Below, in pieces: positions 33,716 through 46,148 of a stretch of DNA of 64,000 nucleotides. Made by a program: the position numbers and the translations under genes. Position 1 is the stretch's first letter, and every line of letters starts with the position of its first letter. A model generated the notes under the pieces. That model was not told where the DNA came from, made no database searches, and saw only the letters and a program-made list of their open reading frames with translations. The DNA is from Aphrophora alni (lineage: Eukaryota; Arthropoda; Insecta; Hemiptera; Aphrophoridae): NCBI GenBank assembly GCA_963513935.1, contig OY740772.1, positions 102,815,340 through 102,879,339 on the forward strand. The letters run 5' to 3'.

Positions 33716-33769
33716 TAAATTGTTTTTTGTGAAATTATAAGTGCTTTTTCATTTTTGTTTTACCCCTAA

Positions 33770-34285
33770 AATCTTTTTTTCACCATATTGAGCTTCTGTA
33801 ATTCTTAAACACTTGGTTGTGTCAAAAAATACACAACAATAAAACGGTTACAAGGGTATGGGTAGAATCTAAAACCATAGTTAAAAAAAAAGGCGTTTCT
33901 ACAAGATATTTTACAGTGTCGTATTGGAAAATTTGGCGATGGTATTCAAAATTCAAAATCTCCAAAAAAGATAACATAAATGTATAATGCAGTTGTTATT
34001 AATTTGATTGTTTTTATATAATTTTTATCTGACAAAGGTATATAAATCACACTGTATAGACTACTGTGTACGTCAAGTTACTACAATAAAGTAACACAGC
34101 TTTGTAGCTTCTTATTAACGGATTGATTAATATTATATATTCTCTTATCAATGTGTACTTTATCCAGTGTTATACAGACATCTATTTTATCTTATGATAT
34201 TGAAATAATCGTATATACAATTAGAGGTAAAATTCAATTTATCATTTAATATGTTACTGGGCTCTATTTTGTAGTGTTTGTAAAG
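33770..34285. other. Giant-intron segment, nothing recognised
   Basis: No domain, splice pair or repeat boundary was identified. Confidence 0.35.
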
Positions 34286-34293
34286 TGTTAATA

Positions 34294-34340
34294 GATGTCC
34301 TGATGATGCTACCATTGTTAGCAAAACATGTTGCTAAATA
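34294..34340 (+). repeat. Degenerate hammerhead-like Penelope end
   Basis: CTGATGA (34300-34306) is followed by GCTACCATTGTTAGC, AAAA in place of GAAA, CATG, then TTGCTAAAT. Stem II has decayed partly and stem I does not pair. It is recognisable only by comparison with the copies at 33678 and 43914. Confidence 0.4.
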
Positions 34341-34344
34341 ATCA

Positions 34345-35931
34345 AATTGAAAAGAACTACTTTTGAAAATGTTGTATGATTATGTACGGTAAGTAGTTCG
34401 AAGGTTCAACAATTATTTAAAACATGTATATAATGTTTTAGCGTTTTAACTGTGGGTTGGGTTTTAATTTCCCCCTGAGTTTAACAATTTTGCTCCATTC
34501 AGCCTTTCTCTCATACTTCCTTCGCCATCCTCCATGTCTAATCTCCCATATATCCCCTAAAACATCATCAAGCCTCTTCTTTACTTATACACTTACTTTT
34601 TCCAATTAAATATTCGTTTAAACCCCCAAAAGTGGTTTTATGATATTGTCTTTGTCATCTGGAAATCTAGCTAGTTATTTCATTGCCATAAATTCACCAT
34701 TAGCGTAAATAATTATATATGACTGAAATCGCGTTTTTATTGATGACAGTTGAGTTTTGATTGATATTTGATTGTCAATTATTGAAAAAAACCCTTATTA
34801 ATTTTTATTTTCTATGAAATACATTAGTTTAAATCATTAATTACCAAATTTTGCCAAAAATGAAAGAATTTTTTATTATATAGTTTTAGAAATTATGTCT
34901 ATCTAACAACTCGATTGTTTTCGTCTTATTTTACAGTTAACTCTTAAACCAGCATTATTAGGAAAATGACAACCAAGTTTTCTTTAGTATCGTATATGCT
35001 ACATTTTAGGGAAAATGTAAGGTATTAAAATCGTTGGAACATATTTGTGAAAATCAGAATTTTTAATTTAATCTTATGGCAGCAACGTGTGCACAATCCA
35101 AAAATTAAAAAAAATCTTTCTACTCTTTTGAGCTGCACAAACAACAGAGATATATCAATACAAAAATCTGCCGAAGAGAAAAAATTCAATGTAGCCATTA
35201 GATCGTCAGTTTTTTTATGGTATTGCATAAATATTGAAATTCTTTATCAACAGATTACCAAGCTTAAAAATAACAAGTCAGATTAAGCTATAGCTAAGTT
35301 GCAGCCCATATTTATTTACATTTGAAGTAGATACACCATTGAACTCTGCCACTAAGAGGCTAAGAAACATCTTAGAAAAGTGGAGATGAAATAAGTCTAC
35401 AACGGAGAGTCAGGATTAGAGTTAGTGGGAAAACTATCGGAAACGATTGAACAAGTCTGGTTAAACCAATGTAATGATATAGTCCAAGGATCAGAGTGTA
35501 TTCTCCTGGGAATTAAAGTGGTATACAAGTTACTTGGGGAATAAAATGGATCTCTATTTCATTGGTTTAATTGTCATTGTCTACGTAGGTTTGCTACCTA
35601 TATAAGTAGTATTATAAAGGAAATTATATTTTATATTTATAATTATATATGTAAACACATTGTATAATATGTTAGGTTTCAAAATATACAAATCATATAT
35701 TAATACGTAAATCACTTTTTAAATCAGAGATCTTAAAACGGACTATGAAAATCTCAATATAGATTGGTTTTTTTTTCTAACACATCACAACAAAACAAAA
35801 TTAATGTTAGTATCTCTTATGGTTTCTGAGAAAATGTACCTAAACATAAAAAAGACAAATTTCGGAAAATCCACTTTAAGAGGACCAAGGAAGTATAAAT
35901 GCTTTTTGTACATATCATTACAGATATGAAT

Positions 35932-35989
<58 letters not shown>

Positions 35990-36525
35990 TCATGGACAAT
36001 ATGATTTATGATAGGTTAGAATTAGAAAAAAACACCCTTTTAAAAATATAATACTTATGGGTGACTGTAACCTACCTGGAAAACAAATATACAAATTCAT
36101 TCATTTCTGCCAGGGGTAGGATAGGCAACATGACTACACTACACAAATGATGTTAAAATATTTATCATAAGAGTATAAGTGTATTTGTGGCCGAGGGGCT
36201 TAAGGGCACAGCGAATTCCATTTAAGGGCCCTATAATGCATATTACACAAGTTCTATTTAAGCTAGGCTTATGATTTTTTAAATTATTTTGTAAACTGAA
36301 CCTTTTTCTAGTTATTTATGCAAGGAATTTTAAAAAATATAAAAACTAATTTATATTTTATTATTTCTAATGATTTAAAATAATAAGAAATTAATGTATT
36401 ATTTTTTTTATTTTTGATAACTTTACAAAAATCCTGTGTAAGGAACTAGTATTTGGTGTAATACAAATGTAGTAAAAATTTGGTTAAGATATCTCAAATA
36501 GTTTTAAATAAAGTGTAGTAGATTA
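34345..36525. other. Giant-intron segment with a long (TA)n run
   Basis: A perfect (TA)n tract of about 55 bp lies at 35935-35989. Mirror open frames at 35025-35228 (minus) and 35047-35286 (plus) are not recognisable. Nothing else was found. Confidence 0.45.
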
Positions 36526-36529
36526 TTTA

Positions 36530-36625
36530 TCTTGTCTGGAATAAGAGTGTAAATCCAGTTAGGATTTCTCGAGTTTTCCACCCCTATATTTACTATAAGT
36601 AAACCCCAGAAGGTCCTTATAATTA
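36530..36625 (+). repeat. R2 dispersed repeat, 3' fragment
   Basis: It retains GTGTAAATCCAGTTAGGATT and GTAAACCCCAGAAGG, matching the end of R2 copies. Confidence 0.4.
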
Positions 36626-36629
36626 CTCT

Positions 36630-38130
36630 TAAGACATATATTTATTATTAACACGTATTTATATTTAATACACATAATCCTTAAACCACATGTAATCTTG
36701 CGAATGTCGTAAATTCGATTTTGTTGCTTTAAAATTACGCGAAGGAGAATAGCCAGAAGAATAACCTCTAAAGATTGTCGCCATATTGTATTGTATTATT
36801 TTATGTTTCAATAAATACTACTCATCTGTGCGGTATGACAGTACTAACACTGTAATAAAACATGGAAACCTGATTGGAAAATACCCTTCAGTCATAAACT
36901 AAAGTCATCCTTTATAAACTTAGTACGTAAAAGGATATTATGACATTGAATTGGATGCGTCTGGAAGTAAAAATTGTCTATCCGTGTATGTGCGTTATTT
37001 TGTAACATCTTAAAATATGTCTGACCGTAAAAAATAATATGTCTGACCGTAAGCATCACCCACAATAAAATTCTAGGATCTACTGAGTACAAACTTTTTG
37101 TACTCATTTCTTGTGTAAATAGAAAGAAGCCTTCAAATTTGGAGGTTATGCTCGATTTAAAGGGAAAAATCGTCTATAACAAAAAAAAAATTTAAAGATC
37201 GCACAACGATTTAGGATTATAAAGTTATACAGACACTGGTAGCTCTGGAAATCATGGATTTAAAAAAATTCGAATGAATAAAATGTGTCCTAGTTAAGTG
37301 AGTATTTTTTTGATTAAGTGAAGAGAAGGTGAAGCCCTAACCTCAAATCCTTTGTGACTTAACACGGTTATTAATAAACTATTGTAATTAAACTCAACAA
37401 ACAGTTGTGGTTATGAAATTATTAAGATGTTTAGTCAAAAAACATACGAAATAATCAAGTAAAATGAGCCTTAAAACACTTTTCGTCAGGGTGTATGGCT
37501 ATTTATTCACTTAAATCTGTGTTAAGAGCTTTTTAAAGTTGCATACCAAAATTTGTTCCTATTTGAAGTGAGAGTTATTTAGTGCTAACAATTTAAGCTG
37601 CAATATTGCAACTTTATGAAAATTAGAAAACAACAACTTCTCAGTTTGGTCATTGAACAATTTTGTCCATTATGGAAAAATGAAAATCATTCGAAGTTGA
37701 TTAATCTATTCAGGAATTAACTCGAAATTAACACTCAAACAAATTACTTTAGGAATAGAGGTTATTCACCGGGTTTAATTAAACTTTAAAAACATACTTC
37801 TATTTAAGATTAATAATCAAGCCAAATATAGAGTTAAGATAACTGAATCATTAGCACTTTTCGAAAAGAAAAAAAGAAACAATTTAGATGTTTTGAATAT
37901 AAATAAGATTAGTCCTAAATGTCATATAAACTTGAATTTTTTGCATATTGTAATTTTTGAAACCTGCTGTGCACTTGAGAGAATTTTAATTGACGAAACT
38001 CAGATAAATAATTATTTAAATTAATTTTTTTTTACTAATTTTTAAAAAGGACTAAAAAGTATAAAATAATTTCTTGTAGCATACAGATTTTACAGTTTCT
38101 TAGCCCCATACAGATTGTCCTGGAAAATGG
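36630..38130. other. Giant-intron segment, nothing recognised
   Basis: AT-rich sequence with a local direct repeat of TATGTCTGACCGTAA at about 37015 and 37038. I see no gene. Confidence 0.35.
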
Positions 38131-38680
38131 ACAGCGACCGCTGGAAATGTATTATGTCCACCTACTTCTTTTAAGACTGAAAACTCAAGTCTATAACCCC
38201 TTAGGGTGTAAAGCACCGAAAGGGAGTCAAGTGTAGGTATTCTTTTTGAGGAGTACTTAGTCCCCTTGTTTAGACTTATGTTCTCTTGGAGCTTCTTTTG
38301 TTTTGGCTTCCCCCGGTGCCATGCTCTGAGCTAGAGTTCACAGGTACCATCTTACTCGTGCTTCAGGACACTTTTCAGAGAGTCAACTATCCCGTCAGGT
38401 TGTCCTAGTAGGTGAGCTGGATGTTCTTCCTTCTATTTTCTGATTCCTTTCTGGTATGTCTTTCCCTCTTTGTTGAATGCTTCTTATATCAGGAATACGA
38501 TTTCTCCTGATTGGTCTATTTCACTTTTCTCTGCTAGGTTTATTATATCCACGAAAAATATGAATCTAAGGAGGCTGTTTGCAGTAGATGCCCATTGGAG
38601 GATGGTTTCACCAACCTACATCTTATACTTTCTATTCCACCCTGCTGTAGCATCTATTCGAGCTGTTTAATTATAATAAT
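38130..38680. other. GC-richer unclassified island
   Basis: Base composition is distinctly less AT-rich than the flanks. It includes ACCCCTTAGGGTGTAAAGCA and GGCTTCCCCCGGTGCCATGC. A 66-codon plus frame at 38470-38670 is open. The change in composition suggests an old coding insert, probably of a retroelement, but no motif identifies it. Confidence 0.3.
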
Positions 38681-39769
38681 TTTACAATAATCATTACAAA
38701 ACCAACCACAAAGGTTCTACGTTAGTATTCCACACTCCTCTATTCATTTAATCAAATACGTGCTTACTTATCCAAGACACATTTTATTTATAAAACTGCT
38801 AAACAGTTTTGTAATTCTTGATTTTTAAAGTTAACCGAGTTTTAAAATGTAGTGGTAGTTGTGACATCTTACAATTTCATAGACTAGATATTTTTGAAAC
38901 ATTTGCTGCTTTCTATTATACAAAAATGGAACACGATTATGCTCAGTTCGATCAACAAATTTCATCTTGAATGAGTTTGAGAATGATCTTTTGTTCTTAT
39001 TCGTGTACTTTAAAGACTTTGGCAAAAAAGAAATCAATCCGAAAAACACCTTTTTGGATACAAAGGATATCAAAACGAATATATTCACAAAAATTCAACA
39101 TCGATTTTTGACACAAAAGTAAAAGAAATAATATAACTAATTAATTATATAAACATATGTAGAATTTATAGTGTAAAATTATAAACAGTTATGACTGTTT
39201 TAGAATCTATTTGTTTTTAAATAACTAAATATTCGAAACAAATCCTATAAATTACGGAAGGAACAATGTATGACTTTATAAGGTTTTTGAAAATTATACT
39301 TTTCTTTTGGAAATCTTTATACCAACACATAACGGTCTAAAAGACTCACTTATATATATTAGTGAGATAACAGATTATTTGACAAATAACACAATTTCCT
39401 TCATCAAAGAGAAGTGTTTTGCGACCACAGCGCTTCAGGAGACGAACCCTTAAATTATAATCAAGAGGACTACACATCCTCTTTAATTTAGAAACAAGCC
39501 TTAAGGAGTTATAGGCTAAACAAACCTACGCTTCCCTCTCGTCTCCAGTAATATGTGCTGCTCAGATTGAACTAATCAGTGATATAATGTCTTGTTTGGT
39601 ACTCTCTTGCGTGGAGAAGCTAATATTTTACTACGTTACAAGGAATATGAATCTATTTTTTCACTTCTTACACAGTGAAAAGTAGTTTGGGGAAGTTATG
39701 TGATATTTAAAAATAAGTATATGTTGTTGCAGATAAATTCGTTTTGAGGTCTCTTTAAAATCAAAAAAT

Positions 39770-40230
39770 GGATTTTCAAATGATGTCTGTCGTACGTTCA
39801 GCGCCCTACAACTCAAACGCGTGAACCAAAATTTGTAATGTGACCTAATTGACCATATCTTGGGACTCTTATTTCATATCCCAAAAATTGGTCGCAGCTG
39901 CCATAAGACAAAACATAAAATTACGATTTTATCAAGTCCCTTGCTCAAGTGTAGCCTCTAAGGATGCTAACAAAACGTATTGGTCGCCATCCCTCCAAAA
40001 AACCGATTAAACAGTTAAAGGTAAACACCCAAAATATCGGTCACTGGGCTGTTATAAAAAACGTAATTTCTCAAAATCGATTGAACTGATTTCGATCACA
40101 TAGTGAAACGTAAATATTAATGACCTAAACGCGTGCAAATTAAAAAATTAAAAATATTAGGATTTAGGAATTATTAGCAAAAAACACAAATAAACCGCGA
40201 GTCTTCAAAAAAAATAATAAAATGCTCGAT
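39770..40230 (+). repeat. R3 dispersed repeat, diverged copy
   Basis: It has GACCATATCTTGGGACT, GCAGCTGCCATAAGACAAAA and ATTGGTCGCCATC, followed by AGGAATTATTAGCAAAAAAC. The same order recurs at about 55500-55830. Confidence 0.5.
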
Positions 40231-40517
40231 TTCATCAAATCAAATTTGATTCACGCTGTAGACGTGTTTATGGATATAAATATTTATTCGAAGAATGCGT
40301 CAGTCTATGGTTCATTAACAACGACCTAACCGACAATTTTGGAGTAAATGGCATTAGACCAAAATTATTTTCAAAATAGGCTAGGTTAGGTTAGGTTAAA
40401 TAAATAACATAAATTTGCCAATGAAGCTAGTATAAAAGGATACACTTTGTAAGTGGTGTCAACTGATTTCAATAACATTTTATCTAAAATTGAAGACTAA
40501 TGACTAAAACCAGGGGG

Positions 40518-40787
40518 TCAGATCGCAAGGTGTAACGGCACGGTCACCTTCGGTTGCGACCTGTGTTCACCGAGGTTGGGTTCTTGGTTGCAGTTTGGGT
40601 TCAGATAGAAACCTTGGTTGGCGCCGGAGCTAATCTCGGTCTCAACCGGATTGAAAAGTTTATGGACATGTACGAAAGGTTTACGTTCGATAAGTAAACC
40701 AGACGCGTTAACCCAGACGTTGGAGAGTTGATGCAAGCGCTGAACGTGGATTAAATATGTTCTACATTTTAAGTACGTGTTTTCCAA
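40518..40787 (-). CDS. Unidentified 89-codon ORF in a GC-rich patch
   Basis: The frame reads MENTYLKCRTYLIHVQRLHQ, then LSNVWVNASGLLIERKPFVH and so on to VTVPLHLAI. The patch 40505-40800 is markedly more GC-rich than the surroundings, which is what an exon or a captured coding fragment would look like. I found no matching splice signals in PDE9 phase and no domain. It could be a transposon fragment. Confidence 0.2.
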   Translation of the reverse strand: MENTYLKCRTYLIHVQRLHQLSNVWVNASGLLIERKPFVHVHKLFNPVETEISSGANQGFYLNPNCNQEPNLGEHRSQPKVTVPLHLAI

Positions 40788-40809
40788 TCACTGTCGGGAG
40801 TTTTATGGC

Positions 40810-41565
40810 GTTTTGGATTTTCCTGGTAGGCCGATAAACCACAATTAACTCCGGTTCTAGAAATTTCCTAATTCTACGCTGTAAATATCAGAAATTCCGT
40901 TAGAAATAGGTTTTAGGTAAGTCCTTTTATTGATGATGTTTATAAATTAATTATCAAAGATAGTTAGTTACCAGGGTGTGGTGGTTAGTTTGACAGGGTT
41001 TAAGGTGGTAAGGAGATAAGTTATTACATCTGCGGTGTTGAGAGTTCTGCGGACCTGTTTAACAAAATATGGTGAATAGGATAAGCTTCTCCATTAGTTC
41101 AATCATTTCTCTTCTCTTCAGTAACTATACGTTACAAGGGACAATTTTGGTTCAGAAATAATTGGCGAAAAACAAAAATTGTCCATGACCGTCATTATCA
41201 AAGCTTAAATCCTATACGATTTGTACTTATGGTGTATTACTTACATAGGTGAAATCTCAAGGTCTCACTAGAATACGGCCTTGGCAATCCAGAGTCCTAA
41301 CAATTATTACTAAGTACTAAAATATCATTAAAAATAAATATACAGCTTCTGATGGTAACTTTTTAAACTAAGCCTGTGATGGCCTATTATAGTGGCTTTT
41401 GAATCGGGTACATCCTAATTCAGAATGGAGTTACATTTCAATTTAACGTACAGTATTAATTCCAGGAAGTACATACTAGGAAGTGCCCCCAGCTCAAGGA
41501 AACTGTACATTGTTATTGGAATCCAAACTGACTTTTAAAAAGTCCATCCCAGTTTTTGAATAGTT
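40810..41565. other. Giant-intron segment with an R3-like trace
   Basis: A block AGAAATAATTGGCGAAAAAC near 41152 belongs to R3. Nothing else is recognised. Confidence 0.35.
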
Positions 41566-42100
41566 AAGAAGAGGTCCCCCACTTTACCACTTTTCGTGAA
41601 ATTAAAAAAAAAAGAAAATACTGTGTTTTGGGAATAGTAATGGATTTTAGTAGAACATATTTGTTCAGAATGTCGTATAAGTATAAACAAAAATTAAAAG
41701 TTAATTTTTACACACAACCATGTTTTCGCCCGTGTTTTGTAATGATAGAAACGTGTGAATAGGAAGGGTCCCCCTCCGTTACTGATTTTCGAAAAATTAT
41801 CTGACTTTTTTTTTAGCTTATTAAAACTTTCTAGTATCAAAAATTTGTTAAGAATGTCAATTCTTATATTTATAGCAAGTTTAATAAAAAATAGTAATTT
41901 CATTGACATCCCAGCCCCCCCATTTATTTCTTAAATGAAAGAAACGAGGATTTATTGGGTCTCTCTTAGCGGTTTTCGTGAAGTTAAACAAACTGTGTTT
42001 TGGGCTTAGTATCAAATATTGTGTATAGCAAACAATTCTTATGCTTAGTGCAAATTTAATCAAAATAAAAATGTTCGTTGAATTCACATTTCAGTATTTT
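41565..42100 (+). repeat. Three diverged tandem units, about 180-190 bp each
   Basis: The units start near 41570, 41755 and 41945. Each has a GGTCCCCC/GGGTCT block, a TTTTCGTGAA/GATTTTCGAAAA block, then CTGTGTTTTGGGNNTAGTA (clear in units 1 and 3) and a TTGTTNAGAATGTCNTA-like block. Divergence is high, so the array is old. Confidence 0.45.
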
Positions 42101-42488
42101 AACATACATTTTTTGGTGATATTGAATATACACTTATTATTACAACATTACTAATAAGTAAAATGAAGAAATAAAACATAAAAGAAAAATATGAGATTAC
42201 TTTGCAAGTCAAAGTAGGTTTTATTGGTTATTGGCAAATTTGACGGAGGTGTGGTGTAAAGGCTTAAAGTGGATCAACAATGTTCAATAATTAGATTTCT
42301 CCCTCCAAACTGCTCCGTTAAAAAGTCATATTATTTTATAGCATTAATATTTCTTGACAATATCTTGCTCTTATAATAGAAATTCCATTATATATTTTTT
42401 TTCTCACATACGTAGAGCAGAGAAAGTTATGTGATGGGTGAAAAATAAATGTAGAATTTTGTGTATACCCTGAGTCCGTAGATAAAAC

Positions 42489-42714
<226 letters not shown>

Positions 42715-43740
42715 GAAGAAAGGGTTTTGAAAATGTTCCACTACAAGTGTGTTTTTTACCGCTAAAACAAGTATCATATATTTATTATTTATGGGTCGAT
42801 TTTGATCAAAATTGGTGTGTTGCTGTATTTGGGCATAATTTATTTCCATAGCACCACCATTTGGGTTGTGCTCTAAAAATTATATCTTTATAAAACTATC
42901 TCCAATATCCCCATGTGAAACTGAGGCCATCAGCTTATAATCCTTATAAGCTAACGTCCGCCTGTGAGATGCAATTACTCTACACAGACAAGACGATAAA
43001 TCCTGTATATTTCAAACTTGGCATTTATATTTGTTTTCTATTGTCCGACATATAGGAACAATATGGAGGTAACAAAAAAATTACCTTGGGGTAGTTAAGG
43101 GGAAATAACTATCGAGTTGAATATTATGTGTGGGGTATCAAACAATACTAGAAGTAATTCTGATTACGAATATGTATATTTATTTACCGAAAAAAACTAA
43201 TATGCTGGTGTTAGGCCAATTTAAAGTGATAGATATTGTAACCCCCCCCCCCCCACCGTCTAACTTGAACACGGTGTGACCTATAAATCTGACAAAAAAG
43301 ATTTAGATTTGAAATTAATTTGCAGTGGGAAATCATATATTATATTTTTATATGACAAATGCAATTTTAAAATGCAGTTTTTGTGAGATTTGAGAAAAAC
43401 AATTCAATATCCACTAATCATAGTCTAAGATGAGTAAATAGTAATGAAGGACTACAAATAAAACATATAATTTTATAGGCTATTTAATTTCTTTACTTGT
43501 TCTACATTACTACCTTACTTAGCTTACACTAGAATCTAGCAAGTTTTAATTTCTTGCACAAATTATTTGTAGTCCTACATTATTATTTACACATCCTACA
43601 CTATGCCTACTTATATTTTGTTCTTGATTCATCAATAGGAAGTATGAAAAATCGCCTTCTGAAAAAACTTCAAACGCCAAATGTTCGAAACTTTAAGCGC
43701 CTATTACCCCTAAACGAGTAATTTTAAAAATGATGTTATA
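42715..43740. other. Giant-intron segment, nothing recognised
   Basis: A C-run of 14 lies near 43242-43255. No gene or element boundary was identified. Confidence 0.4.
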
Positions 43741-43790
43741 CATATCTGTCAAATGTAGTCTTTATTTTTATTTTAACTTTACCTTCTATG

Positions 43791-43831
43791 TGGCTACATG
43801 TTTCGCTGCCACAGGCAGCATCATCAGGCCA
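43791..43831 (-). ncRNA. Minimal type I hammerhead ribozyme candidate (left arm)
   Basis: On the minus strand: TGGC, core CTGATGA, one extra T, stem II GCTGCC-TGT-GGCAGC, GAAA, palindromic stem III CATG, TA cleavage dinucleotide, GCCA. Stem I is a perfect four-pair TGGC/GCCA and stem II a perfect six-pair helix. All consensus core bases are present apart from the inserted T after CTGATGA. This is the best ribozyme candidate in the window. Confidence 0.65.
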
Positions 43832-43913
43832 GCTGTTATGTCCATCAAACACTTATAAATACACAACACTTGTAACACTTGTGTATTTATAAGTGTTTGA
43901 TGGACATAACAGC

Positions 43914-43954
43914 TGGCCTGATGATGCTGCCTGTGGCAGCTAAACATGTAGCCA
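43914..43954 (+). ncRNA. Hammerhead ribozyme candidate with core mutation (right arm)
   Basis: It is the same 41-nt structure as the left arm with perfect stems I and II, but the GAAA box reads TAAA. The changed base corresponds to the catalytic G12 of the hammerhead, so this copy is predicted inactive. Confidence 0.55.
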
Positions 43955-44009
43955 CATAGAAGGTAAAGTTAAAATTAAAATAAAAACTACATTTGACAGA
44001 TACGAATTG

Positions 44010-44975
44010 TATATATAAAATAAAATATATGTAGTTCTAGGGCTGTTCAACAATGAATAATGTTATACAGAATTCGAAAACACAATAAAAATAGGAATCC
44101 CATAAAAAATAAATAGATAGCAGCCATATTGGAAAATAGTTTCCATTTTACACAGTTTGAAAAATAGATTTTAAATTTGTGTGAAAAAGTACCAATGGTC
44201 CCTCATGATTTTCATCAGAATAGTAGTTTACGATATAACAATAGTGCGCACAAGAAAAGTATCACTTTCTTTCACGAAAATATCTTTGAAAAGTATAACC
44301 GATTAGTTTCAGGGCCTTGCTTTCCGTTACAGCAGCGCCATGATAATGTCGTCTCCCAGCTGAAACATGATTATAAATAAAGGCGACGGAGAAATATCAA
44401 GAGTGATGCTATAAAAACTATAATCATAATCTATAAAAATGTCAGTTTATTTAATATTTTTTAAATTGTTTTTTTCAACTGCAAAGTTATTTTTATGGAC
44501 AGGATACTGTATTTCTTATATTAAATTTAAATATTGCATTCAATTTATGAGTTTTATTGAAATATAGACAAAATAAATCAAAATTGATGGAATATAATTC
44601 ATCTAAATAGTTTAATGTGTCACATATCTACGTCGAAAATTAAGCCGACATTGGACAATATAGACTCTCTGAAAACAGCTTCCGTCATCATTTCGTATGG
44701 AAATAGGTTAGTTGTAGAATGTTTGATTGATGTTTTTGATTCCCAAACGTTATTACTTCGAAGCTCTCATATTCAATTTTAAACACAACTGGAGCAGTTG
44801 GGTAATTCAATATTTACGTCAGGAAAAAGTTTAGACAGTATCTAAATCGAAAACAATCTGAATCGAAACACATTTAAAAAATTTGAATCTATAATTGGTA
44901 CACTTACCTAAATCTAATAACTGTATAGTTCCTTAAAGAGAGATTTTCTTAGAGACCCAACAATGCTATCTCATC
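44010..44975. other. Giant-intron segment, nothing recognised
   Basis: The plus frame at 44177-44380 is open but unrecognised. No repeat structure was seen. Confidence 0.35.
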
Positions 44976-44979
44976 AGTA

Positions 44980-45650
44980 TACTTTTAATGGAGAATATGC
45001 TTTATAAGTATACGAACCATAAGGAAAATACCACAATCGAACTACATTTTGAGACTGACCTTCACATTTCATGGCCTCAGGAAACACAAAAAGTTATTTT
45101 CGACATACCATCCGTCCGTCGTTGATGTCGTCTGTACGTAAACGCTATATTGGGCTTAAAAATTAAGATAGGAACATGAAATTTGGTGTAGATAAATATA
45201 GTATGCTTATATTAAAACACTTTTCAATTTCAGAAAAATCTAATTAAAATTTTTAAATGGCGGCAATTTTTTTTTTATATCTCGTGTGTTATTTAACTTA
45301 TACCCTACAACAATTTTCAGATTTAAATTCTGAACAAGGACCTCCGTAAAATGTGATATGCGTACAAATTACAAGACTCAGCAAGGTCGAGTCAATGACA
45401 CGAGAGTAAAGAGCGAAAACTCTGTCACATATGGACAGCTTCAAGGTCCAGTAAGGCTTACCTGAACACGAGCGAAGAGAGTAGAGACTTTTTAATATAT
45501 ACACATCTACGAGGGTCATTACAGCCTAGCTGACGTCAAGAGTGATGACCCCAAAAAAAAAACAAATTTTTGACATTACATTTAGAGGATCTGCTTGTTT
45601 TTTATTGTATGATGGGGTGGGTACGTACCCTAATGGAGTCCATCAATTTG
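44980..45650 (+). repeat. R1 dispersed repeat, near full-length forward copy
   Basis: Order: GACCTTCACATTTCATGGCC, CATCCGTCCGTCGTTGATG, TAAGATAGGAACATGAAATT, AAATGGCGGCAATTTTT, ATATCTCGTGTGTTATTTAA, GGTCCAGTAAGGCTTACC, CACGAGCGAAGAGAGTAGAG, CCTAGCTGACGTCAAGAG, and GGGTACGTACCCTAATGGAG. About 670 bp. It defines the forward order of the family. Confidence 0.65.
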
Positions 45651-46048
45651 CGCCTATGTTGTTGTGTACAAATTTATATCGTTTGTGTAACTATTTCACG
45701 AAGAAATAGAAAAGTTTATGGTTTATATTTCTCACAAATATTTCGCAGATGTAGAAAAATTAACCGTTTTACAAAGGTATAATGATTTATAATCACAATT
45801 GAATTCAACATTAGAATGTTGAAAAGTTTTGATTCTTTAAGTCTTTTTCATTTGATGAGTAATTTTTCAATTTCTGTTTTCTGCAGGTAAAGAAATAATA
45901 CTTTTACTATTGAGAGGGAGAGGAATTTGCATCCCTTTTTTTGGGTTTATGGACATCAAAGCTTTCATTCTATAGACCCACAATTGAGTGATGAATCAAA
46001 AGTCGCAATTCAGTTTTAAAGGGTTGCTGTAAAATAAAATTGACTTAC

Positions 46049-46148
46049 CAAATTTTTAAAAACTTTTCCCGAACTTGTTTCTGCCTTGCATCGCTTTGAC
46101 GTCTGTACTGGAGTCGTCTACAGGTAGGTGGTAGTTCTTTGTAACAAC
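46049..46148 (-). CDS. PDE9A: PDE9-type phosphodiesterase, exon upstream of the catalytic core
   Basis: This 100-bp internal exon is bounded by a TTTGTTTTAG acceptor and a TTG|GTAAGT donor on the minus strand. Only one frame is open. It gives 32 residues rich in Arg, Lys and Gln, beginning CYKELPP and ending REKFLKI, with two bases left over. Those two bases join the first base of the next exon (13239) to make a Cys codon, so the 32.8-kb intron has phase 2 and the frame continues directly into the catalytic domain. Its position matches the linker just before the catalytic domain of animal PDE9. I did not recognise the residues themselves as conserved, so the assignment rests on strand, splice sites and phase. 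It enters with two bases of a split codon, so an upstream exon ending in phase 1 must exist. I did not find that exon in the window. Confidence 0.6.

Larger units (their letters stand above)
33072..33761 (+). mobile_element. Truncated Penelope-like retroelement with inverted ends
   Basis: The left end 33072-33147 and right end 33686-33761 are inverted copies 76 bp long, starting AAAACAAAAATGAAAAAGCA. Between them lies a 5'-truncated reading frame with a GIY-YIG endonuclease, the C-terminal domain of Penelope-like elements. Inverted pseudo-LTR flanks around a truncated body are typical of this class. The right end carries a well-formed hammerhead motif; the left copy has lost the CTG of the core. 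Confidence 0.75.
43744..44002. mobile_element. Head-to-head Penelope-like pseudo-LTR pair
   Basis: The arms 43744-43866 and 43879-44002 are near-perfect inverted copies with a 12-bp spacer. Each carries one hammerhead motif pointing outward. Body sequence is absent, so only two joined terminal units remain. Differences between arms are few (for example GCGAAAC versus GCTAAAC), which indicates a recent origin. Confidence 0.75.

Noticed and set aside
35817..35999. Minus-strand frame containing a Tyr-Ile repeat
   Set aside because: It is the translation of the (TA)n run at 35935-35989.
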